Of a stretch of DNA of 64,000 bases, positions 11,233 to 20,942 are shown in pieces. How positions within the stretch are numbered: the stretch's first letter is position 1; the number at the start of each line of letters is the position of its first letter. The position numbers and the translations under genes are program-made. The notes beneath the pieces were generated by a model that made no database searches, had not been told where the DNA came from, and worked only from the letters and a program-made list of their open reading frames with translations. This DNA is from Methylomonas sp. AM2-LC (lineage in GTDB: Bacteria; Pseudomonadota; Gammaproteobacteria; Methylococcales; Methylomonadaceae): the NCBI RefSeq assembly GCF_039904985.1, contig NZ_CP157005.1, positions 1,612,001 to 1,676,000 on the forward strand, read 5' to 3'.

Positions 11233-12088
11233 TGCTGAGAAAAAAACTTGTAAATATAACGAACAGCTGTGTAAGTATTACGAGCAGTTCAAAGTCTACG
11301 CTAAACGCATTCTGGCTTTAAGCAACGATAGTCTGGAAAAAACCATTAATGTGGCTTTGGCTTTATGTCTTGTTTGTGCGGTATTGGTATCACTGGCAAC
11401 AGTGGTTTTAAGACCCTTGCAAGCGCACAACAAAGCGTTGGATATGAAGCGTAATATTCTGGATGTTGCCGGTCTACTGGATGAGGGTACGGATATCGAT
11501 CAGGCTTTCAAGGAAAGAATTGAAAGTAAGATTGTCGATCTAAAAACTGGCGAGTATGTGGATAATATTAATGTTGATGAGTTTGATCAGCGTAAAGCGG
11601 CAAAAGATCCTGCACAGAATGAAGCGATTCCAGTCGAAAAAGATTTGGCCAGTATTCGCTTTAAAGCTAAATACACCAAGATATACTTTGTAAAAAGTGG
11701 TGATAAACTGCAATCCATTATTTTACCAATTAATGGTTATGGCTTATGGTCCACTATGTATGGCTTTTTAGCTTTGGAACCAGACGCGCAAACCGTACAA
11801 AGTATCAATTTGTATGATCAGGCTGAAACTCCGGGCTTGGGTGGTGAAGTAGTTAATCCCAATTGGCGCGCCCTATGGAAAGGTAAAAAGGTCTATTCCG
11901 ACAAAGGCGATGTCGCTTTAACCTTGGTTAAAGGTGGTGTTGATGAAAGTCGGCCTGATGCAGTGTATAAAGTTGACGGTTTAGCCGGTGCAACATTAAC
12001 CAGTCGTGGTGTCAGCAATCTTATTCAGTATTGGATGGGTGCAGAAGGTTACGCCATGTATCTAAACAAAATTAGAACAAACGGTTAG
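11225..12088 (+). CDS. nqrC: Na+-NQR subunit C (covalent FMN)
   Basis: 287 residues from ATG 11225, which has AAGGA 9 bases upstream and overlaps the end of nqrB. One N-terminal transmembrane helix (residues ~40-62) anchors a large periplasmic FMN-binding domain. The flavinylation motif is [12 protein letters not shown] near residue 255; Thr in GAT is the acceptor. Ala replaces the more usual Ser/Thr before GAT, which is tolerated in the D-x-x-(S/T/A)-G-A-T consensus. FMN attachment needs the ApbE flavin transferase; no apbE gene lies in this window. Confidence 0.96.
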   Translation: MLNAEKKTCKYNEQLCKYYEQFKVYAKRILALSNDSLEKTINVALALCLVCAVLVSLATVVLRPLQAHNKALDMKRNILDVAGLLDEGTDIDQAFKERIESKIVDLKTGEYVDNINVDEFDQRKAAKDPAQNEAIPVEKDLASIRFKAKYTKIYFVKSGDKLQSIILPINGYGLWSTMYGFLALEPDAQTVQSINLYDQAETPGLGGEVVNPNWRALWKGKKVYSDKGDVALTLVKGGVDESRPDAVYKVDGLAGATLTSRGVSNLIQYWMGAEGYAMYLNKIRTNG

Positions 12089-12098
12089 AGGCAAAATC

Positions 12099-12767
12099 AT
12101 GGATAAAGAAACTAAAAAAGTACTATTTGAACCCTTGGTCGATAATAACCCAATCACTTTGCAAGTGTTAGGGGTATGTTCTGCACTGGCGGTTACTTCG
12201 CAAATGTCCACCTCATTGATTATGGCTCTAGCTTTGACTTCGGTTACTGCTTGTTCAAGTGCCGCCATTAGCTTTGTGCGTGAACATACACCTAGTAGTA
12301 TCCGTATTATTGTACAGATGATCATTATTGCTTCACTGGTTATTGTGGTCGATCAATTGTTACGTGCCTTTGCTTTTGATGTTAGTAAAAAGTTATCGGT
12401 ATTTGTGGGATTGATTATCACCAACTGTATCGTCATGGGTCGGGCTGAAGCGTATGCGATGAAAAACCCACCTTGGCAGAGCTTTATTGATGGTATCGGC
12501 AATGGTTTGGGCTATAGTTTGATTCTGATTATGGTTGCATTTGTTCGGGAAACACTGGGTTCAGGTAAATTACTGGGTTTCGACGTATTACCGCTAGTCA
12601 AAGACGGTGGCTGGTACGTACCAAATGGCTTAATGCTGTTACCACCCAGTGCATTTTTTATCATTGGCCTGATTATCTGGGGGTTTCGTACCTGGAAACC
12701 AAAACAGGTTGAACATAACGAGTTTAAAATCTTGTCGATTGCTCACGGTGAAGGAGGGCATCACTAA
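12099..12767 (+). CDS. nqrD: Na+-NQR subunit D
   Basis: 222-residue integral membrane subunit with six predicted helices. Family blocks are [20 protein letters not shown] near the N-terminus and [20 protein letters not shown] in the middle. The two Cys-containing half-repeats ([18 protein letters not shown]) are the conserved cysteines that bind a membrane-embedded Fe centre at the NqrD/NqrE interface. The last base of the stop codon is the first base of the nqrE start (TAATG), so the two subunits are translationally coupled. Confidence 0.96.
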   Translation: MDKETKKVLFEPLVDNNPITLQVLGVCSALAVTSQMSTSLIMALALTSVTACSSAAISFVREHTPSSIRIIVQMIIIASLVIVVDQLLRAFAFDVSKKLSVFVGLIITNCIVMGRAEAYAMKNPPWQSFIDGIGNGLGYSLILIMVAFVRETLGSGKLLGFDVLPLVKDGGWYVPNGLMLLPPSAFFIIGLIIWGFRTWKPKQVEHNEFKILSIAHGEGGHH

Positions 12768-13375
12768 TGGAAGCCTATATCAGTCTATTTATTAAAGCGG
12801 TATTCATAGAAAATTTAGCCTTGTCGTTTTTCTTGGGTATGTGTACTTTTTTAGCGGTATCTAAGAAAATTTCCACTGCGATGGGTTTGGGTATTGCAGT
12901 TATGGTGGTACAAACCTTAACGGTACCCGCCAATAACTTTATTTACCAAACACTGTTGAAAGAAGATGCTTTGTCATGGATAGGTATTACCGGGGTTGAC
13001 CTTAGCTTTTTAAGCTTGCTCAGCTGTATCGGTATGATTGCTGCTATCGTGCAAATTCTGGAAATGATACTGGATAAATTTTTTCCAGCGTTATATCAAG
13101 CTTTAGGTATTTTCTTGCCGTTGATTACAGTTAACTGCGCGATTCTGGCCGGTAGTTTGTTCATGATTGAACGTGACTACAACTTCAGTGAAAGTGTGGT
13201 GTATGGTATAGGCAGTGGTTTTGGCTGGGCTTTGGCAATTACAGTCATGGCTGGTGTGCGCGAGAAACTCAAATACAGTGATATTCCTGCTGCCTTACAA
13301 GGTTTGGGAATCACTTTTATTACCGCTGGCTTGATGTCTTTGGGCTTCATGGCTTTCTCTGGAATTCAATTATAA
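12767..13375 (+). CDS. nqrE: Na+-NQR subunit E
   Basis: 202-residue integral membrane subunit with six helices, homologous to NqrD and inserted in the opposite orientation. Conserved Cys-bearing segments are [17 protein letters not shown] near the N-terminus and [11 protein letters not shown] near residue 125; together with NqrD they supply the Fe ligands. [10 protein letters not shown] and [16 protein letters not shown] complete the family pattern. Start and stop are tightly packed against nqrD (1-base overlap) and nqrF (10-base gap). Confidence 0.96.
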   Translation: MEAYISLFIKAVFIENLALSFFLGMCTFLAVSKKISTAMGLGIAVMVVQTLTVPANNFIYQTLLKEDALSWIGITGVDLSFLSLLSCIGMIAAIVQILEMILDKFFPALYQALGIFLPLITVNCAILAGSLFMIERDYNFSESVVYGIGSGFGWALAITVMAGVREKLKYSDIPAALQGLGITFITAGLMSLGFMAFSGIQL

Positions 13376-13385
13376 GGGTATCGTA

Positions 13386-14606
13386 ATGCTGGAAATTGCA
13401 TTAGGGGTTATTTTCTTCACGGTTATCGTGATAGCGCTGGTGTTTTTAATCATCGGTGCGAAAAGCAAATTGGTGGCCTCTGGAGATGCGGAAATTCTTA
13501 TCAATAATGAAAAGAAGATCCATGTCCCGGTTGGTTCTAAATTATTAACGGCGCTGTCCGAAAATCAATTATTTGTATCATCGGCTTGCGGTGGTGGTGG
13601 TACTTGTGGGCAGTGTAAAGTCAAGGTACTGAGTGGTGGTGGCGATATTCTGCCTACCGAATTGTCCCACATCAGCAAACGTGAAGCCGCACATGGCGAA
13701 CGTCTGGCTTGCCAGGTATCTGTCAAGCAAAACATGAATGTCGAAGTTGAAGACAGCGTGTTTGGGGTTAAAAAATGGGAGTGTACGGTTAAGTCTAACG
13801 ACAACGTAGCCACTTTTATTAAGGAATTGGTACTGGAATTGCCAGCAGGTGAAGCCATTAACTACCGTGCGGGTGGTTATATCCAAATCGAATGTCCACC
13901 GCATGTTTCAAAATATGCTGATATGGATGTGGCGGATGAATACCGTCCAGATTGGGATAAATTCAATCTGTGGCGCTATGTGTCTGATGTTAAAGAGCCC
14001 ACATTACGTGCTTATTCGATGGCTTCTTATCCAGAAGAAAAAGAAATTATGTTGAACGTGCGGATTGCTACTCCGCCACCCAATGCGCCTGAGGGAACAG
14101 CTCCGGGTATCATGTCATCATTTATTTTTAATCTGAAGCCTGGCGATAAAGTATTTGTTTCCGGTCCTTATGGCGAGTTTTACGCTAAAGAAACCGATAA
14201 CGAAATGGTATTCGTCGGCGGTGGTGCGGGTATGGCACCTATGCGTTCACATATCTTTGATCAATTACGCAGGCTGAAATCTAAGCGTAAAATGACTTTC
14301 TGGTATGGTGCACGTAGCAAACGCGAAATGTTCTATGTAGAAGATTTTGATATGCTGGCTAAAGAAAACGATAACTTTGAATGGCATGTGGCCTTGTCTG
14401 ATGCGTTACCAGAAGATAACTGGACTGGTTACACAGGTTTTATTCATAACGTGTTGTTTGAAGAATTCCTGAAAAACCATCCGTCACCTGAAGATTGTGA
14501 ATACTACATGTGCGGACCTCCAATCATGAACTCTTCAGTGATTAATATGTTGCTGGCAAACGGTGTTGATCCAGAAAACATCTTCCTGGATGACTTCGGC
14601 GGCTAA
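13386..14606 (+). CDS. nqrF: Na+-NQR subunit F (NADH dehydrogenase subunit, FAD and [2Fe-2S])
   Basis: 406-residue electron-entry subunit. One N-terminal helix (1-25) is followed by a plant-type [2Fe-2S] ferredoxin domain with cysteines in [17 protein letters not shown] (~residues 64-80) and a fourth in ERLACQVS (~112). The FAD domain has [11 protein letters not shown]. The NADH domain has [20 protein letters not shown] and ends [17 protein letters not shown]...LDDFGG. It oxidises NADH and passes electrons inward. It is the last nqr structural gene and is followed by a strong terminator. Confidence 0.97.
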   Translation: MLEIALGVIFFTVIVIALVFLIIGAKSKLVASGDAEILINNEKKIHVPVGSKLLTALSENQLFVSSACGGGGTCGQCKVKVLSGGGDILPTELSHISKREAAHGERLACQVSVKQNMNVEVEDSVFGVKKWECTVKSNDNVATFIKELVLELPAGEAINYRAGGYIQIECPPHVSKYADMDVADEYRPDWDKFNLWRYVSDVKEPTLRAYSMASYPEEKEIMLNVRIATPPPNAPEGTAPGIMSSFIFNLKPGDKVFVSGPYGEFYAKETDNEMVFVGGGAGMAPMRSHIFDQLRRLKSKRKMTFWYGARSKREMFYVEDFDMLAKENDNFEWHVALSDALPEDNWTGYTGFIHNVLFEEFLKNHPSPEDCEYYMCGPPIMNSSVINMLLANGVDPENIFLDDFGG

Positions 14607-14629
14607 GTTAAGTTAGTAGCTGATAAATG

Positions 14630-14666
14630 ACGAGGAGCGATCTTAAGATTTCTCCTCGTTTTTTAT
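14630..14666 (+). terminator. Intrinsic terminator after nqrF
   Basis: Stem ACGAGGAG (14630-14637)/CTCCTCGT (14652-14659) with a loop that is itself partly palindromic (ATCTTAAGAT), followed by a run of T residues. It separates nqrA-F from nqrM. Confidence 0.85.
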
Positions 14667-14721
14667 TTTGGGCGATAGTTTGCTGATGAATTTTTATTGA
14701 ATTAATCAGTCCAAACAAAAG

Positions 14722-14741
14722 ACTCCTTTATAAAAAGGAGT
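14722..14741 (+). other. Short perfect hairpin upstream of nqrM
   Basis: ACTCCTTT (14722-14729)/AAAGGAGT (14734-14741) with a 4-base loop, 43 bases before the nqrM start. There is no T-run, so it is not a terminator. The right arm contains an AAGGAG sequence, which would be sequestered in the folded RNA, but it lies too far from the nqrM start to be its main ribosome-binding site. Confidence 0.4.
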
Positions 14742-14784
14742 ATCAGGTCAGTTTTTAACCACCTATATAGAAAAGGAAAATACT

Positions 14785-15024
14785 ATGGGCATTTTTCTAG
14801 CTACATTTTTAGTGATGATCATCGTGTTAACTGTCATGGCGGTTGGCGTAATATTTGGCAGACATGCCATTAAAGGCTCATGCGGTGGCACTGGTAATTG
14901 TATTTGCGAAACAAAGTGTGATAAACGCAAAAAACTGGACGCAGAACAAGCTGCATTGGCAGAAAATGTGGAGATGAATAGTCCGCACAAACATTTTCAG
15001 ATAAAACAAGTGCCTGAAAATTGA
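14785..15024 (+). CDS. nqrM: Na+-NQR maturation protein NqrM
   Basis: 79 residues: one N-terminal transmembrane helix (4-27), then GRHAIKGSCGGTGNCICETKC with four cysteines, characteristic of NqrM (formerly DUF539). It is needed for maturation of Na+-NQR, probably by delivering Fe to the membrane centre of NqrD/NqrE. AAGGA lies a few bases ahead of the ATG. It follows nqrF with an intervening terminator and hairpin, so its transcription could be partly separate from the structural genes. The C-terminal ~35 residues after the Cys cluster are charged and poorly conserved. Confidence 0.9.
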   Translation: MGIFLATFLVMIIVLTVMAVGVIFGRHAIKGSCGGTGNCICETKCDKRKKLDAEQAALAENVEMNSPHKHFQIKQVPEN

Positions 15025-15267
15025 GCGGTAATATTCAGGGTTTGTGATGTATTTGGCGCGCGCCAATCTATTGAAGGCGCTGATGCCTATATCTACCGTT
15101 TTCGCTTCCTAAATGTGGTCGATATTAGTGCGCTAAGCTGCAGCGTAATGCAGTACATGATTGAAGGCAGCAGTGTCGCAATACAGCTTCGCCTATTACG
15201 ACCTATTCTAGATTGTTGCGCAAATCTATGTGGGTGTATTTATAGCGCCAGAAAATGGCTCAGGCAT
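15025..15267. other. Non-coding spacer between nqrM and grxC
   Basis: 243 bases between convergent genes. No coding frame of note and no strong terminator was seen; a short CAGGC/GCCTG hairpin (15261-15276) overlaps the grxC stop codon. I see nothing else assignable. Confidence 0.4.
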
Positions 15268-15522
15268 TTAAGCCTGCAATAAATCGTCAAGTTTTTTTTG
15301 TACTTCCAGAGCGTATAAATCATCATAGCCCCCCACATGGTGGTCACCGATATAGATTTGTGGTACGGTACGTCGTTTTGTTTTTTCCATCATTTCCTGA
15401 CGTAAACCGGGCTGGCTATCAACATTGATTTCTTTATAACTTGCCCCTTTTCTATCAAATAGTTTTTTAGCCATGGTGCAATACGGGCAGAGTGCAGCAG
15501 TATAAATAATGATTTCCGGCAT
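15268..15522 (-). CDS. grxC: Glutaredoxin 3 (dithiol)
   Basis: 84-residue cytosolic glutaredoxin with the dithiol active site CPYC at residues 12-15 (YTAALCPYCTMAKK), the cis-Pro segment TVPQIYIGDHHVGG, and C-terminal GGYDDLYAL. Size and motifs match GrxC of proteobacteria. It reduces protein disulfides and glutathione-mixed disulfides using glutathione. It lies 35 bases downstream of the class II aldolase gene on the same strand and may be co-transcribed. Confidence 0.92.
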   Translation of the reverse strand: MPEIIIYTAALCPYCTMAKKLFDRKGASYKEINVDSQPGLRQEMMEKTKRRTVPQIYIGDHHVGGYDDLYALEVQKKLDDLLQA

Positions 15523-15557
15523 GGGGTAATGAATAATTGCAGATAAAGACTGCTATT

Positions 15558-16223
15558 CTAACGATATGGGTACGGATACTCAATACGTGACTTAATCAAT
15601 GTTTTAATTAATAAAGTGCTGGCTTCTGCAAACGTAGGTCCGAAAGCAACAATACCATCCTCATGTCCTAACATGCTAAATAAGCCTACATCATTGAGTT
15701 GCCGACTAATAAATAAATTGGCAACTGCTTGGGCCATGTCTGTTGTACCATAAGCGATATTGGCATGCGTATAAGGTATTTTCAATGGCAAGGTGTTATG
15801 CCATAGCTCAGGGCTATGCACATGAATAACGGCTTGTATGTCAGCGTCTTGCTGATAAACTGAGGCGTGGGTAAGGGCTTCAGACGAGGGCGGATATAAG
15901 CCTCTGGAGTAAATACTGTTTGTGTCTGGTTCGGCTCTCTGTATCAGTACATAGTGTTCTGGGTTAAGTTCCGCTAACTGTCCAGTTTGCGATCCACTAA
16001 TGACAAACTGATTACTACTGGGAACCAAGCGGCGACTAATATTGCCAAACCCGAGTCCGCCGTATTTATCGGTGCGTTGACCAATCAGTTTAAGTTGAAA
16101 CAGTATGCTACGCCAGGCATTGATTTCCAGTAAATCAATTTCAGCCCCTAACGGGTGGTGTTGATGATGTAACTGATATTTGATAACACCTTCTTGTTCC
16201 TGCATGATGGTTTGGATACTCAC
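15558..16223 (-). CDS. Class II aldolase/adducin family protein
   Basis: 221 residues of the class II aldolase/adducin fold. The Zn-binding sequence AVIHVHSPELWHN gives the conserved H-x-H, with another conserved His and Asp in MLGHEDGIVAFG. The N-terminal GGLGFGNISRRL matches the substrate-phosphate loop (GNIS) of fuculose/ribulose-phosphate aldolases and epimerases. Which sugar it uses cannot be told; related proteins include methylthioribulose-phosphate dehydratase and ribulose-phosphate epimerase. Its start is only 33 bases from the divergent mechanosensitive channel gene, so the two promoters must overlap. Confidence 0.82.
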   Translation of the reverse strand: MSIQTIMQEQEGVIKYQLHHQHHPLGAEIDLLEINAWRSILFQLKLIGQRTDKYGGLGFGNISRRLVPSSNQFVISGSQTGQLAELNPEHYVLIQRAEPDTNSIYSRGLYPPSSEALTHASVYQQDADIQAVIHVHSPELWHNTLPLKIPYTHANIAYGTTDMAQAVANLFISRQLNDVGLFSMLGHEDGIVAFGPTFAEASTLLIKTLIKSRIEYPYPYR

Positions 16224-16256
16224 ATAATCTCTTAGATAAAGTATTTTATTATTAGT

Positions 16257-19200
16257 ATGAAGCTTAACCTAGTCTTAACCTTTTTTATCCTGATACAACT
16301 GTTGTTTAATAGTATAAATATAAGCTATGCAGTCAATCAGAGCCCAACTGCTAAACTACTAACGCAAGCCGATTTACAACAACATATACAAGCCATTACT
16401 GACAAACAGAATTTGTCTGACGAGGTAAAAAAACGTATTTTGGCAATCTATGCAGACAGTGAGGATAATCTTAAAGAAGCAATATCACAAGAAGCGTTGG
16501 CCGAAACCTTTAAACAATCCCTGTCCAGCTCACCCCTGGAAAGTAAACGTTTGCAACGACAAATTACCGATGCGGATGAAAGTCTAAAAAACCGTAAGCA
16601 AGAAAAATTGGCTTTGTTTCCCACTGACGAATTGGAACAGCGCTTGATTATTGAGAAATCGCGTTTAAGCGATTTGGATGCGGAAATTAGTCGGATTGAT
16701 GGATTGATTAACGAACATTTGAATCGCCCACAACTTATCCGTGAAAAAATTGCCGATATTAAAAATAAGCAAGCCAGTAATCAGCTGGAACAGCAAAACT
16801 TAAGTGTGCGAGGGTTGGAAAGTCTTCCAGAAAAGGAGGCTATACAAATCCGCCAGGATATGCGAGGCAGGTTGCTTAATGCAACCTTGAAAACCTTGGA
16901 AATGGAAAGCATCAGCGAACCTTTAACTTTGCAAGCTTTAAAAGATCGTAAAAGTTTACTGAATATACAGCGCGAACAATTGAGTATGTTGGTGGCCGAG
17001 CTGGATAATTTTTTGTTGGACAGACGCCAGTTGGAAATAGATAAACAACAGGCGGAATTGTTGCTGGCTGAAAAAGCAGCTGAAGGCAAGCATCCATTGA
17101 TTCAGGCTGCGACCAAACAGAACATGGCTTACAGTCGTAATCTGCAGGATATTACCAAGAATATGGAGCAATTTTCCGCGCAGCGTAACGAATTGGATCA
17201 ACGATTTAAGCAACTGGAAAAAGATTTCCAAACGGCTGAACAAAAAATTAATTTAGCCGGTTTAAGTCCTGCCTTGGGTAATTTGCTCCGCGAACAACGC
17301 CGCAATCTACCGCAACATAAGCAATACAATACCCTCAACGATAATGTGCAAAATGAAATTGCACAAGCTAGTCTGGAAGCTTTCAAGCTGGATGAGGTGA
17401 AAAAGAATCTGGCAGATGTCAGTCAGGAGCTGGCAACACGTATGGATGCAGAATTGCCGGCTGATACCAGTGATGTGGAAAAATTGAAAATACGTACTGA
17501 ATTACGTATGTTGCTGAATGATCAAAAGGATTTAGTGTTGCGGCTAACCGGTGTGTATAGCGAGTATTCGCGAGTATTGGGCGATGTGGATTTCAGTTTA
17601 CAACAAATGCTGACTATCGCAGATAAATACAGCGCTTATTTGGATCAGCGATTGTTATGGGTACCCAGTGCTCCAATTATTGATAAATTTTACTTAAAAG
17701 AAATTGCACGCTCTATGGTTTGGTTTGTTAAACCAACAAACTGGCTGCAAATAGTGGTCAGTCTTTGGCAGGGTGTTGGTAGCTATCCATTTGTGGCACT
17801 ATTGGGTTTAGGCTTTGTCAGTATTCATTGGCGACTGAAAGATACGATTAAACAACGCTTGTTGTTGCTGTTACCTAAAAAAAGTACCAGTAGTCAGCAT
17901 ATCTTCAGTTTTTTCAATACGCTGTTAGCCCTAGCCTATGTCTTGATATTGTCTTTATCCGGCCCGTTACTGATGGTATGGATAGGTGCAATTTTGGCGG
18001 TTAGTGGCAGCAAAGATTTTTTTAGTCATGCCGTTTCTGTCGGTTTATTTTCTGCTGCGGTGTCCCTGACGGTGACTCAGTTTTTTTATGGATTATTCAA
18101 ACCGGATGGTATTGCTGAAACTTTGTTTCACTGGGAGCATAGAACCAGCTATTTAGTGTTTAGCCAGTTTAAATGGGGGCGGTTTGTCTTAGTACCTTGT
18201 ATCTTTATTGTGGCCATGACCACGGGTAACGACGTTTATTCAGATTATAGTTATGCTTTAGGTAGAACTGCATTAATTGTAATGATGCTGGCCTTTATGT
18301 ATTTGTTTCATAATCTTACCCATCCCAAAAAAGGACTTGGAAAAGATTTTTACCAGTACGAACACACCTGGAGTAAAGCCTTACCCTATTTGGGATACTT
18401 TATCGCTGTCGCCATCCCGCTGATTATTATTGGTTTTGCTGTAGAGGGTTACTACCAGAGCGCTTTAGAGTTAGAACAAAAACTATTATTTACCCTGCGT
18501 TTGATGTTTCTCACCATATTGTTTCATGAGTTGGCTCAGCGTTGGCTGGCAGTGACTCAGCGGCAATTGGCTTTACAAAATGCCCGAGAACTTCGTAAAC
18601 ATATAGAACAGACTGCCAGCACCACAAATACTGCAGAAACAGCGTTTGTGCCTGAAGAAACACTGTTGGATATTTCTAAAATTAATCAGCAAAGTCATCA
18701 ATTACTCACGACTGTGATCGTGTTGATGGTGTTGATTGGTTGTTGGATTATATGGAGCGAAATATTGCCTGCTTTTTCTGTATTCGACCGTATTCAATTA
18801 TGGCAGCACAGTATGCTGGTAGATGGCAAAGAAACCCTGCAACCGATTACACTGACTAATCTATTAATTTCGCTGGCTTATGCTGGATTGGCTTTCGTAT
18901 TTGTTGCTAATTTTCCTGCTTTGGTAGATTTGTTATCCATAGGCAAGTTTAAGATGACGCCGGGTAGTCGCTATGCCTTGATTCAATTAACCCGTTATTT
19001 TTTGATTAGCATTGCTTTTTTATCCATTGCTAATGAATTGGGTGGCAGTTGGTCGCAAGTACAGTGGCTGGTGGCGGCATTGAGTGTTGGTTTAGGTTTT
19101 GGTTTACAGGAAATCTTTGCCAATATGGTGTCTGGTATTATTATCCTGTTTGAGCGACCCATTAGAGTCGGTGATACCGTGACGGTAGGCGAAGTAACCG

Positions 19201-19643
19201 GACGTGTCAGTCGGATACAGATGCGTGCTACCCATATTATCGATTGGGATAGAAAAGAGTTAGTAGTGCCTAATAAAATCTTCATTACCGACCGTCTGGT
19301 TAACTGGACCTTGTCGGATACTGTCACGCGTCTGGTGGTATCGGTGGGTGTAGCTTATGGTTCTGATGTAGAGCAGGTGGATACCATTCTTAACGAGGCT
19401 ATTGCCAAAACGCCATCGGTGTTAAAAGAGCCGGCACCTAATGTGGTTTTTACGGGACTGGGTGAGAACGCTCTGCTGTTTGATATCCATGTGTTTGTGC
19501 ACGAATTAACCGAAAGAATTGCTGTAAAACACAGTTTGCATAAAAATATTTATGAAGCTTTACAGACTCATCATATAGAAATTCCGTATCCACAACGCGA
19601 TGTTCATATTCGTTCATTTACTAATGTGACGTTGCCAGTTTAG
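16257..19643 (+). CDS. mscK: MscK/KefA-type large mechanosensitive channel
   Basis: 1128 residues. A signal peptide (1-26, ending ISYA) is followed by a long periplasmic, coiled-coil-rich region (~30-480) and a block of transmembrane helices (~490-870). The C-terminal MscS pore and beta domains (~880-1128) include VGLGFGLQEIFANMVSGIIILFERP (quoted in parts: GLGFGLQEIFANM, SGIIILFERPIRVGD) and VPNKIFITDRLVNWTLSD. It opens on membrane tension to release solutes during osmotic downshift. MscK proteins are 1100-1120 residues, so this is full length; YjeP/MscM is the alternative within the same family. It stands alone, divergent from the aldolase gene. Confidence 0.9.
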   Translation: MKLNLVLTFFILIQLLFNSINISYAVNQSPTAKLLTQADLQQHIQAITDKQNLSDEVKKRILAIYADSEDNLKEAISQEALAETFKQSLSSSPLESKRLQRQITDADESLKNRKQEKLALFPTDELEQRLIIEKSRLSDLDAEISRIDGLINEHLNRPQLIREKIADIKNKQASNQLEQQNLSVRGLESLPEKEAIQIRQDMRGRLLNATLKTLEMESISEPLTLQALKDRKSLLNIQREQLSMLVAELDNFLLDRRQLEIDKQQAELLLAEKAAEGKHPLIQAATKQNMAYSRNLQDITKNMEQFSAQRNELDQRFKQLEKDFQTAEQKINLAGLSPALGNLLREQRRNLPQHKQYNTLNDNVQNEIAQASLEAFKLDEVKKNLADVSQELATRMDAELPADTSDVEKLKIRTELRMLLNDQKDLVLRLTGVYSEYSRVLGDVDFSLQQMLTIADKYSAYLDQRLLWVPSAPIIDKFYLKEIARSMVWFVKPTNWLQIVVSLWQGVGSYPFVALLGLGFVSIHWRLKDTIKQRLLLLLPKKSTSSQHIFSFFNTLLALAYVLILSLSGPLLMVWIGAILAVSGSKDFFSHAVSVGLFSAAVSLTVTQFFYGLFKPDGIAETLFHWEHRTSYLVFSQFKWGRFVLVPCIFIVAMTTGNDVYSDYSYALGRTALIVMMLAFMYLFHNLTHPKKGLGKDFYQYEHTWSKALPYLGYFIAVAIPLIIIGFAVEGYYQSALELEQKLLFTLRLMFLTILFHELAQRWLAVTQRQLALQNARELRKHIEQTASTTNTAETAFVPEETLLDISKINQQSHQLLTTVIVLMVLIGCWIIWSEILPAFSVFDRIQLWQHSMLVDGKETLQPITLTNLLISLAYAGLAFVFVANFPALVDLLSIGKFKMTPGSRYALIQLTRYFLISIAFLSIANELGGSWSQVQWLVAALSVGLGFGLQEIFANMVSGIIILFERPIRVGDTVTVGEVTGRVSRIQMRATHIIDWDRKELVVPNKIFITDRLVNWTLSDTVTRLVVSVGVAYGSDVEQVDTILNEAIAKTPSVLKEPAPNVVFTGLGENALLFDIHVFVHELTERIAVKHSLHKNIYEALQTHHIEIPYPQRDVHIRSFTNVTLPV

Positions 19644-19687
19644 AATAAATACGGGTAACTTTCAGTCAATTTATCAAGTTAAGACCG

Positions 19688-19720
19688 TTGGTAGGGGCGG
19701 TTGCAATCTGCCCTTACCAA
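19688..19720. repeat. REP-like inverted repeat after mscK
   Basis: TTGGTAGGGGC (19688-19698) pairs with GCCCTTACCAA (19710-19720) with one G-T mismatch and an 11-base loop. The GTAGGGGC...GCCC(C)TTAC core resembles repeated extragenic palindromes of many proteobacteria. It lies between convergent genes and could also weaken read-through; there is no T-run. Confidence 0.45.
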
Positions 19721-19807
19721 TATCGCTGTTCTGAGTATCAGGATCGATTTAACCAAGACCATGTCTTAGTAAAATGCGCATAAAGTCTTGGCAAACATTT
19801 CTAGTGC

Positions 19808-20266
19808 TTATTCCAACGCTAGAATAAACTGCCATTGTTCGGCATTCACCGGCATAATCGATAAGCGATTTCCCCTGCGTAACAAAGCCAGTTCTGCTAA
19901 TTCGGTTTTTAATTTTAATTCTCGCAGACTGATGGTACGAGATAATTTACGCACGAATTTTACATCCACCATATACCAGCTGGGTTTATCTGGGTGGCTT
20001 TTAGGATCAAAATGTTTATTATCAGGATCAAAAGCGGTGTGATCAGGATAACCCTCTCTAACAATCTGGGCAATGCCGACGATGCCCGGTTCGTCGCAAT
20101 TGGAATGATAAAAAAATACCTGATCGCCGGTTTTCATTTCATCACGCAGCATATTACGCGCCTGATAATTACGCACACCATCCCAGGGTTCTGTTTGTTG
20201 TGGGCGCTGGAATAAATCATCAATACCAAACGCGTCCGGTTCAGATTTCATCAGCCAATATTGCAT
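19808..20266 (-). CDS. EVE (PUA-like) domain protein
   Basis: 152-residue single-domain protein of the EVE family (thymocyte nuclear protein 1-like). The N-terminus YWLMKSEPDAFGIDDL is diagnostic, followed by WDGVRNYQARNMLRD, GDQVFFYHSNC and PGIVGIAQIVREGYPD. EVE domains have the PUA fold and are thought to read modified bases in nucleic acids; this bacterial stand-alone form has no assigned cellular role. It is cytosolic with no operon partner. Confidence 0.92.
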   Translation of the reverse strand: MQYWLMKSEPDAFGIDDLFQRPQQTEPWDGVRNYQARNMLRDEMKTGDQVFFYHSNCDEPGIVGIAQIVREGYPDHTAFDPDNKHFDPKSHPDKPSWYMVDVKFVRKLSRTISLRELKLKTELAELALLRRGNRLSIMPVNAEQWQFILALE

Positions 20267-20942
20267 AAGTGCTCCAGTGTGTGTTTGAGATGCTTAAGAC
20301 TTGTGGGGTTAATTTAAAAATGATTAAAACTCGCTAAACACTTTTCCAATTTACTTGAAATTTCGGGTCGGCAAATTAATTTCCAATGGAATTATGATAC
20401 TTTAAATTCAGCAAGGTTTTAAGCTTGGATGGTTCGCAATTCGAAAGTGCTATGTCAGATGAGATTTCTACGCTTAGCAATTCCTAAAGCTAATTGATTT
20501 TAAATTATAAAAAATATGCTGGATAGTCATTATATTTTTAGCTTTATTAAAAATCAGGCAAATTAAGTTGCTGTTACCTGCTGTTTAAAACCCATAAATG
20601 CGACTTCCCTCTCAGCTTGGGTTTCCCAAGATCACTACTATGATCTGCAATTCTGGCAATGCTAATGTTGCTTAGCCTGTTTTTTTGGTAAGTCGGTTAA
20701 TCTAATTTTAATCAATGGCTAACCAATCTTTAATCGATACGACATAAAGAGTTAATGTTTTATATCCATAATTTTGCTGTGGCTATCTGACCGTTTCTAC
20801 AGGAACTGAGGAGAGCGCACTCTGGTGACATGTTGGCAGAAATGGAAAGCGTTCCAACTTGTAAAATCGCCTTTTTGCATCGTTTATGGGAATGAAAAAA
20901 AGTTGTTATTCCGCAGATTTACATTTATGGAGAGCTTAATTT
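20267..20942 (+). promoter_or_regulatory. Long upstream region of the PQQ dehydrogenase locus with phased TTAATC repeats
   Basis: 676 AT-rich bases without a convincing gene. TTAATC occurs at 20697-20702, 20708-20713 and 20730-20735, spaced 11 and 22 bases and thus on one helical face. An overlapping inverted pair GGTTA (20695-20699)/TAACC (20720-20724) is also present. A short hairpin CTTGGG/CCCAAG lies at 20616-20630. The repeats end about 200 bases before the dehydrogenase start. They are a candidate regulator-binding cluster; the regulator is unknown. Confidence 0.4.
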
